Shown here in pieces: positions 24,161 through 40,301 of a DNA stretch of 64,000 nucleotides. Each line of letters begins with the position of its first letter. The first letter of the stretch is position 1. Origin of the DNA: Fragilariopsis cylindrus CCMP1102 (taxonomy: Eukaryota > Bacillariophyta > Bacillariophyceae > Bacillariales > Bacillariaceae); assembly GCA_900095095.1 (NCBI GenBank), contig FMBT01000386.1, positions 1 to 64,000 on the forward strand. The letters are read 5' to 3'. The position numbers and the translations under genes were made by a program. Under the pieces are notes generated by a model that worked only from the letters and a program-made list of their open reading frames with translations, made no database searches and was not told the origin of the DNA.

Positions 24161-24322
24161 GTTAAATTAAGTTAAGACTATTAAACGTTACTAACTAAAA
24201 GTTGGAAATATATATATATGTTATCATTATTTATATTATATTATATTGTATTTCTATTTCTATTTTTGACCTTCTTTATAGGTCATTCACTTCCAATTTC
24301 ATTCTATTCGCTTAGTGAGTCT

Positions 24323-24351
24323 GATTCGATTCGATTCGATTCGATTCGATT
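24323..24351. repeat. GATTC pentanucleotide repeat
   Basis: Five to six units of GATTC between the 3' ends of two convergent genes. Confidence 0.8.
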
Positions 24352-24364
24352 TCCATTCATACTA

Positions 24365-25384
24365 TTATCTTGTCATAACAATCTTTCTTGGACTTAATGA
24401 TGATAATATTACTTCTTGATCACGTAAACCTCTATTTCCTGCTAATTTTAATGCTAATTTTGAATATGGTTGTCGATAATATTTCTCAAGCCAACTTTCA
24501 TAATCATTATCATCAATATGTCTATCGTTGTCATTGTCGTTATCGTTGTCGTCATCGTCGATAATATTCATATTCATATTCCTATTCATCGTCATCATCA
24601 TTTGTTTCTGATATTTCTGTTGTTTTTGACGTTCAAGAATAGTTGATATAGCAGCTTTGACTCTTTCAATCCGATCTGAATTTTGTTGTACTAAAATACA
24701 TTCAATACATAATTCATTTTCATTTTCATTATCATTATCATTATTTGTATCTGTGTCTTCACTATTATTATTGTTATCATCGTTATTACTTTCTTGCTTA
24801 TTGTGAATCCCTTCTACGACATTCATTATAATACGTTCATAATCATCCTTACTCATATACATATCATTTTTTTCCTCTTTTGTTGGTCGTGGATATCTAT
24901 ACATAACATTCTCGCATTCAGATGTAAATCGTACTACTTTATTGTTTTTAGTTTTTTTTGTGATTGGTACTACTACCACTACCCGTGGTGATGCGGTTGT
25001 ACTTGTACTTGTACGTGTAGCAGTAGTAGCATCTATACACGTACTCGTATCATCGTCATTGCCGTCGTCATCATCTTTGATATCTTTGGTGATGATGATT
25101 ATGTTGTTGCATTCACATTCTAAAGCCTGTTTCTTGTTATGTTGCTGTTGAATTTCAAATTCTTCCTCCTTTACTTTCCTACAACTACTAGTACTGGTAG
25201 GCAAAGAGGAATCATGATGCTCACAGGATCCACGTTTCAAGTAGTTGTTCACATCAATAACATGCTCAACATCACCACCATCCACAATATTCATCGAACT
25301 CGGACGGATGATGATAGTGTTGCTATTGTTGTTAGGGTTGTTATTATTGGGAGAGAAATAATCTGTCTTCATTTTTAATACCAT
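24365..25384 (-). CDS. Hypothetical protein, Asn/Asp-rich, diatom-type
   Basis: Single exon, 339 aa. The only ordinary sequence is VVRFTSECENVMYRYPRP with TKEEKNDMYMSKDDYERII in the middle, and a C-terminal block WLEKYYRQPYSKLALKLAGN, then RGLRDQEVI. The pairing of a VxF...Y-P start, a W/Y-x-x-x-[DE]-Y helix and a closing Y-x-x-x-S/A helix reminds me of a family repeated many times in diatom genomes, but I know no function for it. Much of the rest is Asn, Asp, Thr or Met-Asn repeats. Confidence 0.55.
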   Translation of the reverse strand: MVLKMKTDYFSPNNNNPNNNSNTIIIRPSSMNIVDGGDVEHVIDVNNYLKRGSCEHHDSSLPTSTSSCRKVKEEEFEIQQQHNKKQALECECNNIIIITKDIKDDDDGNDDDTSTCIDATTATRTSTSTTASPRVVVVVPITKKTKNNKVVRFTSECENVMYRYPRPTKEEKNDMYMSKDDYERIIMNVVEGIHNKQESNNDDNNNNSEDTDTNNDNDNENENELCIECILVQQNSDRIERVKAAISTILERQKQQKYQKQMMMTMNRNMNMNIIDDDDNDNDNDNDRHIDDNDYESWLEKYYRQPYSKLALKLAGNRGLRDQEVILSSLSPRKIVMTR

Positions 25385-26498
25385 GTTGGCTTATGTACGC
25401 TTTTATCGGTCGTGTCGTGTCGTCGTCATAAAAAAGTGGTAATGACACAACAACAAAAATATAAGTTGTGGTATTGGAAGAAAGTGAGGAAAGAGGAGTC
25501 GACGAGGGTATCGTGTGAACACAACGTGAGAACAAGAGAGCGTCGTTGGTTTTGTGTCTTGAATCGGGGTCGTGGTTCGAGAAATATAAGCGTTTAATGC
25601 TTTTGTATTTATGCGGTGGCAAAAAACTACGATACTAAGCACACGTTATGTAAATGCCAACGGATAATTTGGAACACCACTGTCATTATTTATATTTTCT
25701 CCGCGAACCGGAAATGACGGAGAATACGTGACTGAAATACAGTGAGTGAGTCAGTCAGTCAATGCTTTACAATTTACAAGTAAGTGAACAGAACTAATAG
25801 ACTATACTGTAGAGGCAGGCATGGTAGCAGATAGAAGCAATCAGTAGTCAACCCCATCATTAGTAAAATTGTCATTGCTAGCTATTGTGGGATCATAGCA
25901 AAGACATGCAATACAGCAGGCTGGTTTGGATACTAAGGCTAATATAATACAACCAGACTTTTAAAGAAGCGCAAAACTACTGTGACTACTTACTTTTATT
26001 TGTCAGAAGAAAATGAGTTTGTTAGTTTCATCCACATATTATTGAATGGTCTAATTCCTATAATTTTTCTTTGTCAACATTTCATCCTTTAATTTCCTCT
26101 TCTTTTTGGAGCTCTGGCATTCTCCTTTGTGTGTATGGTGTATGGCGTATGGCGTATGGTGTATGTATGGTGTGGTTAAGGAACCAAATTAATGGCCAAC
26201 ATATTATGCTTCCCAAATCATTCATTTCTTGGGCATCTATCTATGTTGTGACACAAATATGGAATGATTGTTGCGATGTACAAGGAAATACACGTCGATG
26301 GAATCGAATCATGGTTGATGTTTAAAAAAACATGTCTACAACATCTAATGTTGCTTTTTACGCAATAACCGTTTGATTAAATAATAATGAATTCAATTCA
26401 ATTCGATTCAATTAGATTAAATTAACATCATATTATTTAGTTCGGATCTTACGTAATCTTTCTTTTTTAATTAACAAATAATAGGAATACTTTCCTTT
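25385..26498. other. Intergenic, nothing recognised
   Basis: Contains imperfect GTATGG repeats (about 26130-26175) and AATTC-type repeats (about 26388-26420). The frame 26071-26325 overlaps the GTATGG repeat and has no recognisable domain. Confidence 0.5.
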
Positions 26499-28369
26499 TT
26501 ATTCCTCCATTTTTTCATCAGCCTCAGGAGGGACCCCGTAGTATTGAACCGCCCGTTCCTTATCGCAGGATGCCTCCAACGTAGACTTGCTCCAAACAAT
26601 AGCAGAGACTGGGTTCTTGGTTTCTAAAGTAGCGGTTGTATCCCATTTCTTCACGGTTGTGATTCTGATTCCTCCCTTACCTCCCATGGCAGCATATTTC
26701 CCGGCCTTGTCGAACGTAACGGTATTAATGGATTCGAGTTTTTCATCCCTGAACGTCGCAACGACTTTCTGCTTTCTTAAATCCCAGAAGCGAACGGTAC
26801 CCGAATCGTATCCGGCCACGATTGTATACCCATTGTTGGAAACATCAATAGCGGTAACGCTTTCCTGCGCTTCACCTTCCTATCTCAGTTGTGACGACGA
26901 GAGTACAAAGGATAAATGCACAAGAAATCGAACACGCAATCAAATCAAATCAAATCAAAAACAAACAAAAATGAAAGGAAAAACAAGCAGGAAAAAGCGA
27001 TATTGAGAATTTGTTATTGGTGCGGACGTTCAATATTATTTGTTTTGTTGCTTTCATGTCCTCTTACCGGAAGCTCCATAGTAAGCGCTAAAGCCTTGTT
27101 CTTAAAGTCCCAAGCATACAAACGTCCTGTTTTGGTACCGGCAATATAAAGAAAACCGTCGGGGTGTAAGGCCCCAGCCGTATATTCTTCTTTTTTCTTT
27201 TTGTCGTCGCCATCATTAGATATTTCAAAGCTAGAAACCTGCTGTAATCGTTGTTCTTCCGCGATCCAAGTAGCGACGATGACACGACCATCAGCCGTGG
27301 CAGCAATAACATGTTGGTTGCTCGGATGAGCACGAACGTCTACGACTTTCGAGCCAACATTGATTTCTCCCGCATTGCCCTTGTTATCGTTGTCGCCAGT
27401 TAAGGAATAAACGGCGATCTTTCCTTTTTGGTTTCCAGCAACGACCATCGCATTACCAATATCGGCACAAGTAGCAATACAACCAAATCCGAAGGTGTGT
27501 TGGACGACTTGGTCCGATTGGTTATATACAACGAGTTGCTTATCCTTCCCGGCTGTTACGATTAGGTTACTGTCCTCCGTGGTAGACATGCTAGAGATGC
27601 CCCGATTGGAAGATTTATGCCAAGACTTTTTCTCGATAAATTCATACTTACCGAGACTTTCGACAGTAGGAGCTTCAGCTGCCGCGGCCTTAAGCATCGG
27701 TTTGCGTTCCTTGTTCAATTGTGTCCAAATATCATTCATCGTCTGAATGTCATCGTCTGGGACATCGTTCTTCAGAACTTCTGCATCAGCTTCGAGACGG
27801 CGCCGTTTCGCTGGTGGTGCTGCTACTGTTGCTGCTGGTTCTTCTTCGGTTGGTGGTGCTGCTGCTGCTGCTGTTGGTTCTTCTTCTTCGACATTAGTAG
27901 CACCATTAGTATTAACAGCAGTATTAGAAGCAGCAGAAGCATTCCATTGTTCTAATTGTTGTTTGACAGCATCTCGTTCTTGTGAAACACGAGCTACCAC
28001 CCGAATGGCAGCATCATTCTGATAAAGTGCCTGGCTGAGTTCTCTTCGGGTTTCTTCTAATGTCTTCCTCGTATCGAAAAGTTCTAACACCATAGCATCG
28101 TATTCCTTTTGAAGTAAACCCAGTAAATTAGGAAGTGACGTAGCCTGGGGACGAGGTGGAGCCATTGAACCACCACTACCAGGAGACTGTAACGTAACGA
28201 GTTGGTCTTCCGATAAAGGTAATTTACTTTCGAATGGATCCAATCCACCGTTTTCCGACAATTTCGTTAATAGAAGACGTTTGATACAAATATGTCCCGA
28301 TGGTGTAACAACAACCTCATTCACTGTCCCCTGTAGGGGCTCCCCAGAAATTTCACATACCATGGACAT
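26499..28369 (-). CDS. PRP19: Pre-mRNA-processing factor 19 (U-box E3 ligase)
   Basis: Two exons, 28369-27068 and 26879-26499, with a 188-bp GT-AG intron in phase; 560 aa. The N-terminal U-box reads MVCEISGEPLQGTVNEVVVT, then SGHICIKRLLL. A coiled coil follows (YDAMVLELFDTRKTLEETRR to about residue 145), the tetramerisation region of PRP19. After an Ala/Glu/Pro linker, seven WD40-type blades fill the C-terminal half, from SMSTTEDSNLIVTAGKDKQL to VAGYDSGTVRFWDLRKQKVV and AIVWSKSTLEA. PRP19 is the ubiquitin ligase core of the NineTeen complex, acting at spliceosome activation and in DNA repair. Length and domain order match the family. Confidence 0.92.
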
Positions 28370-33671
<5,302 letters not shown>

Positions 33672-34913
33672 AAATCAGGATGAAAATAAGAAAAAAAACC
33701 AAAAACGGAATGTAGAATATTTTTAATGATTGCTTATTAGGGTTGCAATTACTTTCATAATATTGGGAATGACATGCGGTATGCTGTCAAAGAAAAGAAA
33801 AAATTCGATTACTATTACAAATTTATTCATAATAATATGGATATTTAATCTAATTCCTTCCAGCGAACGTTGGGTCTTATGAGGCCACAGTCGTTGCACG
33901 CGAAGGCGTGGCACCTCGTTAGAGGTACGGCGTATAAATAAATTATTCATAATACATGATATTAAAAAAATGCAATTAGCATTGTACAATGTGTTATTTT
34001 ATTTATCTATATTGTTATTTCTTTTTAGTTTAGTCCGCTTCTTTAGAAGGAATCGCGGATGCTTATTACAAACCTACTGTAGGGCATTTAGAAGAACGGT
34101 TATATTTTCATTATTATCGGTACCATTTTAAGTTTTCCTGGGCCGTACCATGATTCTTTACTGCTCCAAAATAGAACTTCTGCCGTGGTCATCACATCAA
34201 TTCGAATTGCCCCATTTGGTTATCAGGATGATTGCACATTACATGACCCATAATTTAGAAATACTCTACGCAACCACATATGGTTTGGAACAACAGTAGT
34301 ATAAAATGCAAATCCACTATCCCCAATTATTGCTAGTACAGCCCTGGTTCTCTCATTCGCAGCCACATGCATTCATACCATACAACACATATAACCCATG
34401 AAACGGACGACATAGTGCAAGCCCCAATATCAGTCGCCACGCATTTCTTCCTGCCTTAAAGTTCAATGTTACGGGTTTAACACGTCGTTCTCGACGACGT
34501 ACTGTATGGACTGGGTCCGTTTTTTTCCATGATATCGTCTGTAGGTGATAAATTGCCGTGCCATCATTATAGGTTGTATGCATACCGTATAAAAGCATGT
34601 AGAATGTCTACAGATGTACCATAGAATGAACATCCGTCCGAACCTTACACAACCATCTGCATTCCATTCGTCAAAGGCGGCATTTGTGGTGCCGTTTTTA
34701 ATACTAATCTTCGTTTTTTTTTAGTCCCATATACACAATGATTTCGTTGCCTTCTATTGATATTGATACCAACAGGTCAAGTCGGCCACTAATTACAATC
34801 ATCAAGAAGGTAGGTACCTTCAAGATCGTCAAATTTATTCCTCAACACGTTCAACCTCTTCGTCCGATAAATCGCATAGCATCATTCTACTTGTAGTACG
34901 TGGGCTCCCTAAC
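33672..34913. other. Intergenic, nothing recognised
   Basis: Two short minus-strand frames (33723-33989, 34353-34598) have no recognisable content. A word TTCCAGCGAACG near 33859 resembles the end of the 16.7-kb MITE, but no partner repeat lies nearby. Confidence 0.5.
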
Positions 34914-36513
34914 CTAGATTTTAATGATATAACCATTTGCTGCAGCATGATCAAATTTTTGTTGTACCAATTGTTCACATGTGAACGTTTCTCCAATTGC
35001 AATAATAGCTTCATTACTATCTTCCTCATTGATTTTTTGTTCCTGTTTCCGTGCACCATCATCCCCACCACCACTCTCACTATCCTCCTCAAACCCACTA
35101 AAATCTTCATCCCGATCCACAAAATCAGTCTTATCCATACTACTATTAGTAACAATACTCGCCCTCGTCGATACCGTATTCCCGTCCATTTCATCCCTCA
35201 CCTCACTCTTCGGTACTTTTCGATTCCGACACGCCCCAGTGGGACAGGCGTAACATTTATGTTGATATCCCCTTGGAATACGATTGGGACGTACGATAGA
35301 GGAAGAAGACGCCACCGAGGAGGAGGAAGATCGATCACTATTGAGACTACTGCGCGTATCGTGTCCACAAAATCATACGTTTGGTCGTTATAGTCACTAT
35401 CATCACCTTCTCCTCCTCCACCACCACCATACGAATTATTCCCTGGTGCTTCATTCCTCATCCGATCATTATCACCATAAAACCGTTCATCTACCTCCTC
35501 CTCCCCAATCGGTTCCTTCGGTACCATTTTTTTTCGACCATTATTCCCGCCCTTCTTCTTCCCCCCCCGTTTGTGCACCTCCATTCGAAACGGTTTGACA
35601 TACGTCTCCCTCCCCATCCCGGCACACTTGAAACAATTCTGTCCGACATTGCCAACGGCACGAGAACTCCCCCAGAAATCACGACATTTATGGCATTTGT
35701 ATAGTCCATATCCCTTTTCCTCTCCTTTGGGAATGGGGTACAATCTCCGGAGATTGTCATTGTTATTGGTGGCGGCTTTGCATTTGGGACATTTGATGAT
35801 TGGTTTGTGGGAGGGTACTTTTTTGTAGAAGATGTGTGGTCCACGATTGCGTTTGGGACAGATTGGGCAACTGAATTGACGACGTTCGATTGTTTCGTGA
35901 GCATTGTTGGTAGTGTTGGTGGTATTCATGGTGCGATCGTGTTGTCGGAGCATATCGGTGGTCAAGGTGTCTTCTTTCTTGATATTGTTGTTGATTCGTA
36001 GTTTGAGATTTTGAAGATTTTGCGAATGAGCACTTCATCATCCCCCTCATCACTCTTCTGCTTATTCGCGGACGAACGTAGACTCTGCTCCTCCTCCACA
36101 CAAATCAAACACCGATTCTCATCCGGTCCCTTCCTCCACTGATTCTCACTAAACTCCACCCTCTCCTTCATCATACCACAACCCACACACCCCCTCATCG
36201 CCTTGTTCTTATTCCGATATCCTTTCCCGGTATGCATCCTCGGATTCCGAACAATCGATGCCAATTCGTCCAGTGACTCATACGCATTGCTCCTCCATAA
36301 TTCTCGTCGGCCGGAGGTGGGGTGATTGAGGTAGGTCATGATGGAGCGGGTTGTGTAGTATATGTTTAGGAGGATTGGTTGTTGGGAGGAAGAAGGGTGC
36401 TTTGTTTCGGCGAAGAAGAGGGCGGAGGATACGGAGGGGCGGCGAATGTGGTAGCCGAGGGTTGTGAGGAGGGTTTGGATGTCGTTGGCGGTGGGACTGT
36501 TGTTGGCCATCAT
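34914..36513 (-). CDS. Cys-rich Zar1-like / 3CxxC zinc-binding protein, frame broken twice
   Basis: The start is at 36513. Coding passes through three overlapping frames to 34914, about 533 aa after two one-base additions. The first break is near 36010 (AAAA run before CTCAAACTACG). The second is near 35362 (around GACACGATACG). Visible metal sites in order: CVGCGMMKERVEF with CLICVEEE, CPICPKRNRGPH with CPKCKAATN, YKCHKCRDFWGSSRAV with NCFKCAG followed by KPFRMEV, and CYACPTGACRN. The third pair has the 3CxxC/Zar1 layout (CxxC, W, Q/N-x-C-x-x-C, P-[FY]-R). In animals such domains bind RNA or translation regulators. Gly/Lys and acidic linkers separate the fingers. RNA binding is an inference. 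Confidence 0.5.
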
Positions 36514-37833
36514 TGTTTATGTATGTGTTTGTATTTCTTGGTATCTTTTTCTTTTGGTGTTTTTGATTTTGTTTTGTGTGTGTTTGTTGTTGTGTTTGCG
36601 TTTGGTTTTTCTGTCGTGAGCGTCTTTTCGCTTGTGTGGTTACTTCCAATGTTATCGACAACGTTGTGAGTACTCTATCCTTCTGACCCGGAGGAAAGAA
36701 AATCTCTGCTGTTCTTATTTGATGATCTGTTGAGTTTTAAAATTATAAAAAGATCCATCCAATATGTACGTATGTACGGTATCTCTATTTTATTTTATGG
36801 ACATAGGGTTAAGGCACAATAAAAAAGCCCGCGATTGAAAGTTTTTCTCAAGCTCGCGCGGGATTAAAATTTATTATTTGCGCATATGGGGGAAACGTGA
36901 ACCTTGTGCGAAGGCTTATATTAAAATAAGGGGGCACCTCCATTTATTTCGGGGGACAAAAAAATATAAATTATCAAAAAGCTGAAAAATTCCCTAGATG
37001 AATCCTGTTTACAGCAAATTTTATCTAGTTTTTTTTCCTTCTAAGTATTACCATGGACACAACCTCCAACCTCATGAAGAGAAGAAGTCAAGAAGTTGTT
37101 AAACTGCAGTATTGCCAACTTAGTCAATATGATGTTTGGGGTACATACGGCATCGATCCAACCACTCCCACTTTTACTATACAGCTGAGCTACTGTGTCA
37201 ATCAGTATATAATGAGCCTGCTAGAGACAAGAGTATAGCCCACTAGCCCACATCCATATGTCATTCCACACAGCATTGCTGTATGTGACCTTCTTGAAAC
37301 CTTCTCAAGCATATCTACACTCTACATGATAATACTTCAATATAACAAGAACTAATACTTACCACAACTACATAAAATTACCACATCACATTATGCTATA
37401 TCATATCACATCGCATCACATCACATCACATAACTCAATAACAAGTTAGGGATATTCTTATGCATTTAGTACACCTTCAATGTGTTTTCCTCAAGTGCAG
37501 CAAAGGCAATCATTAAACCACATCGTGATGACACAAAAGAGAATTTAATAAGGTTTAATACAGTGTCATTTTCACTACAAAAAGGGTGATAGGGTTTGTT
37601 GCTGTGATTTAAAAAAATGGTAACAACTGAGCTTTGGTTACCATACTTATTCGTCTACATCATCTATTGAAGTATTCATTAATTACTATGGTAAGTTAAT
37701 TTATTTTAGTTTATTTCATTACAAATTTCACATTCATTCAATTTATATTAAAAGTTATTTTACTTTGATTTTTTCTTTCCATGTGAATGATATGTAATAT
37801 AATATAATATAATATATATAATAAGGGCATGAG
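36514..37833. other. Intergenic, nothing recognised
   Basis: About 1.3 kb. Holds an imperfect CCCGCGA...TCGCGCGGGA pair near 36829-36863, a CATCA-type pentanucleotide repeat near 37402-37432 and A/T tracts close to the FAS1 exon. The 61-codon frame 37053-37238 has no recognisable domain. Confidence 0.5.
37402..37432. repeat. CATCA pentanucleotide repeat
   Basis: About six imperfect CATCA/CACAT units. Confidence 0.75.
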
Positions 37834-38465
37834 TTACATATATGGTGCTAAGTTAAACAGAAGAACATCCTCAACAGCATGGACCACTCCATTGCATGCA
37901 TCAATGTCAACTCCCACAAATTTGACAACTTCATCATTTCCACTACCTTTCTGGCCATAAGGGACATCATCCTCACAGAAAGTGCGGGAATCCTTTCCAC
38001 TTAATGTTGTAACAAGGTTATTACCTAGCTCACAAGGGAGATCATCTGAGTACAAAACTTGGTCATCAACAACATGAAACTGTAGAATTTTCAACAATAG
38101 ATCATCTGAGACACTTGCAATACCACCATCAAGCGCATCATCAAGCTTAGTAAAGGCCTCATCAGTAGGGGCAAAGACTGTCCAAGACCCACCAGAGATG
38201 GCATCTTCAGGTCAAAGCTTGTTAAAAGTCCACATAATGTGTCAAATCCATCAGTACTGCAGGCAAGGTCAAAGATAGTTGAACAAGTATCCGTGTCATT
38301 ATCTAAAAATGCAAAAAGTAAATAGGAAAGAAAGAAAAATTAAATCAAAATGAAGATTTAGAAATGAAGTTCAAACACAAAACAGAAAGTAATCTTTCAA
38401 ACTTACGCTTGACTCTGAATTATCATGTGAGCTGCTCTCAGAAGATTCTGTATCCGTGTTATCAT
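37816..38465 (-). repeat. FAS1 cassette, minus-strand copy of an inverted duplication
   Basis: Contains the last Ser-rich linker exon, the last intron and the FAS1 exon. It is nearly identical to 42954-43617 on the other strand. In the ~470-bp FAS1 exon I count about ten differences, including one missing A near 38206. Similarity stops shortly after the stop codon. Confidence 0.85.
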
Positions 38466-40301
38466 CCAAAAACACACAGGAAAAAATAGCATTAAATTTG
38501 TAGAAAATTTGAGAAATACGACGTCTAAAAATAACGTTCAAACACAATATAACGAGTAGTCGTTCGAACTTACGGCTTGACTCTGAATCATCGTTCGAGC
38601 TACTGTCGGAAGAACCACTGTTATCAACGTCATCAGAACTATCTGAGGTTGGAGGACTCCAGTCATCACATTCGGGTGGATTCCATTGAAGTCCACACTT
38701 GTCTTGGTAAAAGTTGAGACATTTCCACTCTACATCATTATCTGGCGTACATGCGTATTTAACATCATATAGATCTTGTACAGTATCATCGGTGTAGCAT
38801 ACTTTAGGTGGTGTATTACCACAGCTGCTGGGAGGCTTGTATACTAGAGTAGCTGCTCCTGGAGGGTCATTGCAGATACTAGGAGAACCAGCAGTAATCA
38901 CTTCCCAGCTCTGGTTAACTTCAGGGAAAGTGACGAATCCACTACCATGGTCCTTATTGAGCATGCGAGTAACCATCACAGCATATGGCTTTGGAAAATA
39001 AAGAGAATTTGTATCATACTCAACAATTGTTCCAGTTCCTTCGTCGTTAACGGACGATGTCATATCAATATCGTTCTCGTTTTCAAGGCCTGGCAATGGA
39101 ACACGAAAACTGCATTCACCGTTCTCTAACGGCCAGTCAGCTACTTTTATATCAGCTACTCCAACTTCTTCGGCACCTATATCAATGGTAAGCAAACCGG
39201 GCCCTCCGGCTTGATACAATTCAATAGTGTACAAGGTCGTTCCCATCGATTTTCCGGTTGTGATCTCCAAATTTGTTTCGTTCCACTTATCCATGTTCAT
39301 ATCTAAATACATTGTGCTATATGTTGCATCCGCAGAATTTTTGTGATAACCAAGTTTAGGCTCTTGAAGGAAACCTTCGTATTGGCCATGGGAACACGTC
39401 CTTACTGACACATCTTCCAAGACTTCAAGCTTTGCCTCGGAGCTATTGTCTTCGGGGGTTACAAGGAGGAGTGCGAGGACTTGCAACAAATGGCTTTGAA
39501 TCAAGTCACGCACCTGACCAACGTTATCGAAAAAGCTACCTCGACCATCTAGCCCTCTTGTTTCGTGTTCCGTAATTACAATCTTCGAGAATGATTTGGA
39601 GTTCCACTCGACGCCAAGGCATTCCGTAACAACGTTTGGAATACAGGCAAGTTGGTTACCATGAAGAAAGATAGCCAATGGTCAACAAGTAGCAAATGAT
39701 CTTCCTGTAGGACACCATCACCAACAATCTGTCCGTAAAGATCGTTAGCATCTTCCGTACTTTCTCCAAACGGCTTCTCTGCCGCCACGATGACCCGTTC
39801 GCTTCCCCAGTTAGTGGCTGTTGCTCTTGCCCAATCACCGAACGTATAAGGAGGAACACTAAGATAAACGGAGATGTGTTTATAATCCTTCATCGCGGGG
39901 ATCATAGAAACAGCCTGTGCATTTGCGTCCCGTCCATCATGAATATTGATGTTTCCCGTAACAACATCGTCATAAAATGTTTTGGGATCGCAACCATCAG
40001 ACTGTTCACATTCCCATCCAGTATTTCCCATGAGACTTTCGTAAAGGGGGCTTAGTGTGGCTAAGACTTTTTCTTCTAACTCTTCTTCGGTGTGGGGTGT
40101 GTTCATCGTTGGGTGGACTGCAACTGTTGAAGAATCAAATACACCACCGCACCAACTTTCGTAGATACCCTCCCAAACTCCATTAGGTCTAAGAGAGTTG
40201 TCCCCAGTTGGGCCAAGGAGAACAAATGCGTGATCTTGTGCTAAAACAGCAGATGCTGCGAGAGCGATGATCGATAACAGATGTAGAAATAACGATACCA
40301 T
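37834..40301 (-). CDS. Secreted G6PD-like protein fused to a FAS1 (fasciclin) domain, frame broken
   Basis: The signal peptide LSIIALAASAVLAQ precedes a region that follows glucose-6-phosphate dehydrogenase end to end: FVLLGPTGD, VYLSVPPYTFGDW, VIVAAEKPFGESTEDAN, VDHWLSFFM, FFDNVGQVRDLIQSHLLQVL, and ITTGKSMGTTLYTIEL near its end. A Cys-containing stretch, a Ser/Asp linker and a FAS1 exon (38302-37834) follow. Exons are about 40301-38574, 38465-38407 and 38302-37834, ~752 aa when corrected. Defects: one base missing near 39660 (before GGTAACC), acceptor AG replaced by GG at 38467-38466, one base missing at the donor 38407/38406, and one A missing near 38206. The DHYLGK lysine is replaced by Phe, so dehydrogenase activity is doubtful. 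Possibly a cell-surface protein or a decaying copy. Confidence 0.65.

Noticed and set aside
33855-33875. Second MITE end (TTCCAGCGAACG)
   Set aside because: Only about 12 bp match the 16.7-kb element and no inverted partner or TA pair was found nearby.
34738-34803. Short plus-strand frame from an ATG followed by AAG|GTAGGT, resembling a first exon
   Set aside because: The next plus-strand DNA is occupied by the minus-strand zinc-protein gene and no second exon was found.
37110-37210. tRNA-like words on the minus strand (GTAGCTCAGCTG followed by GGTTGGATCGATGCC)
   Set aside because: The distance between the D-arm-like and T-arm-like words is far too short for an anticodon arm and no acceptor stem pairs.
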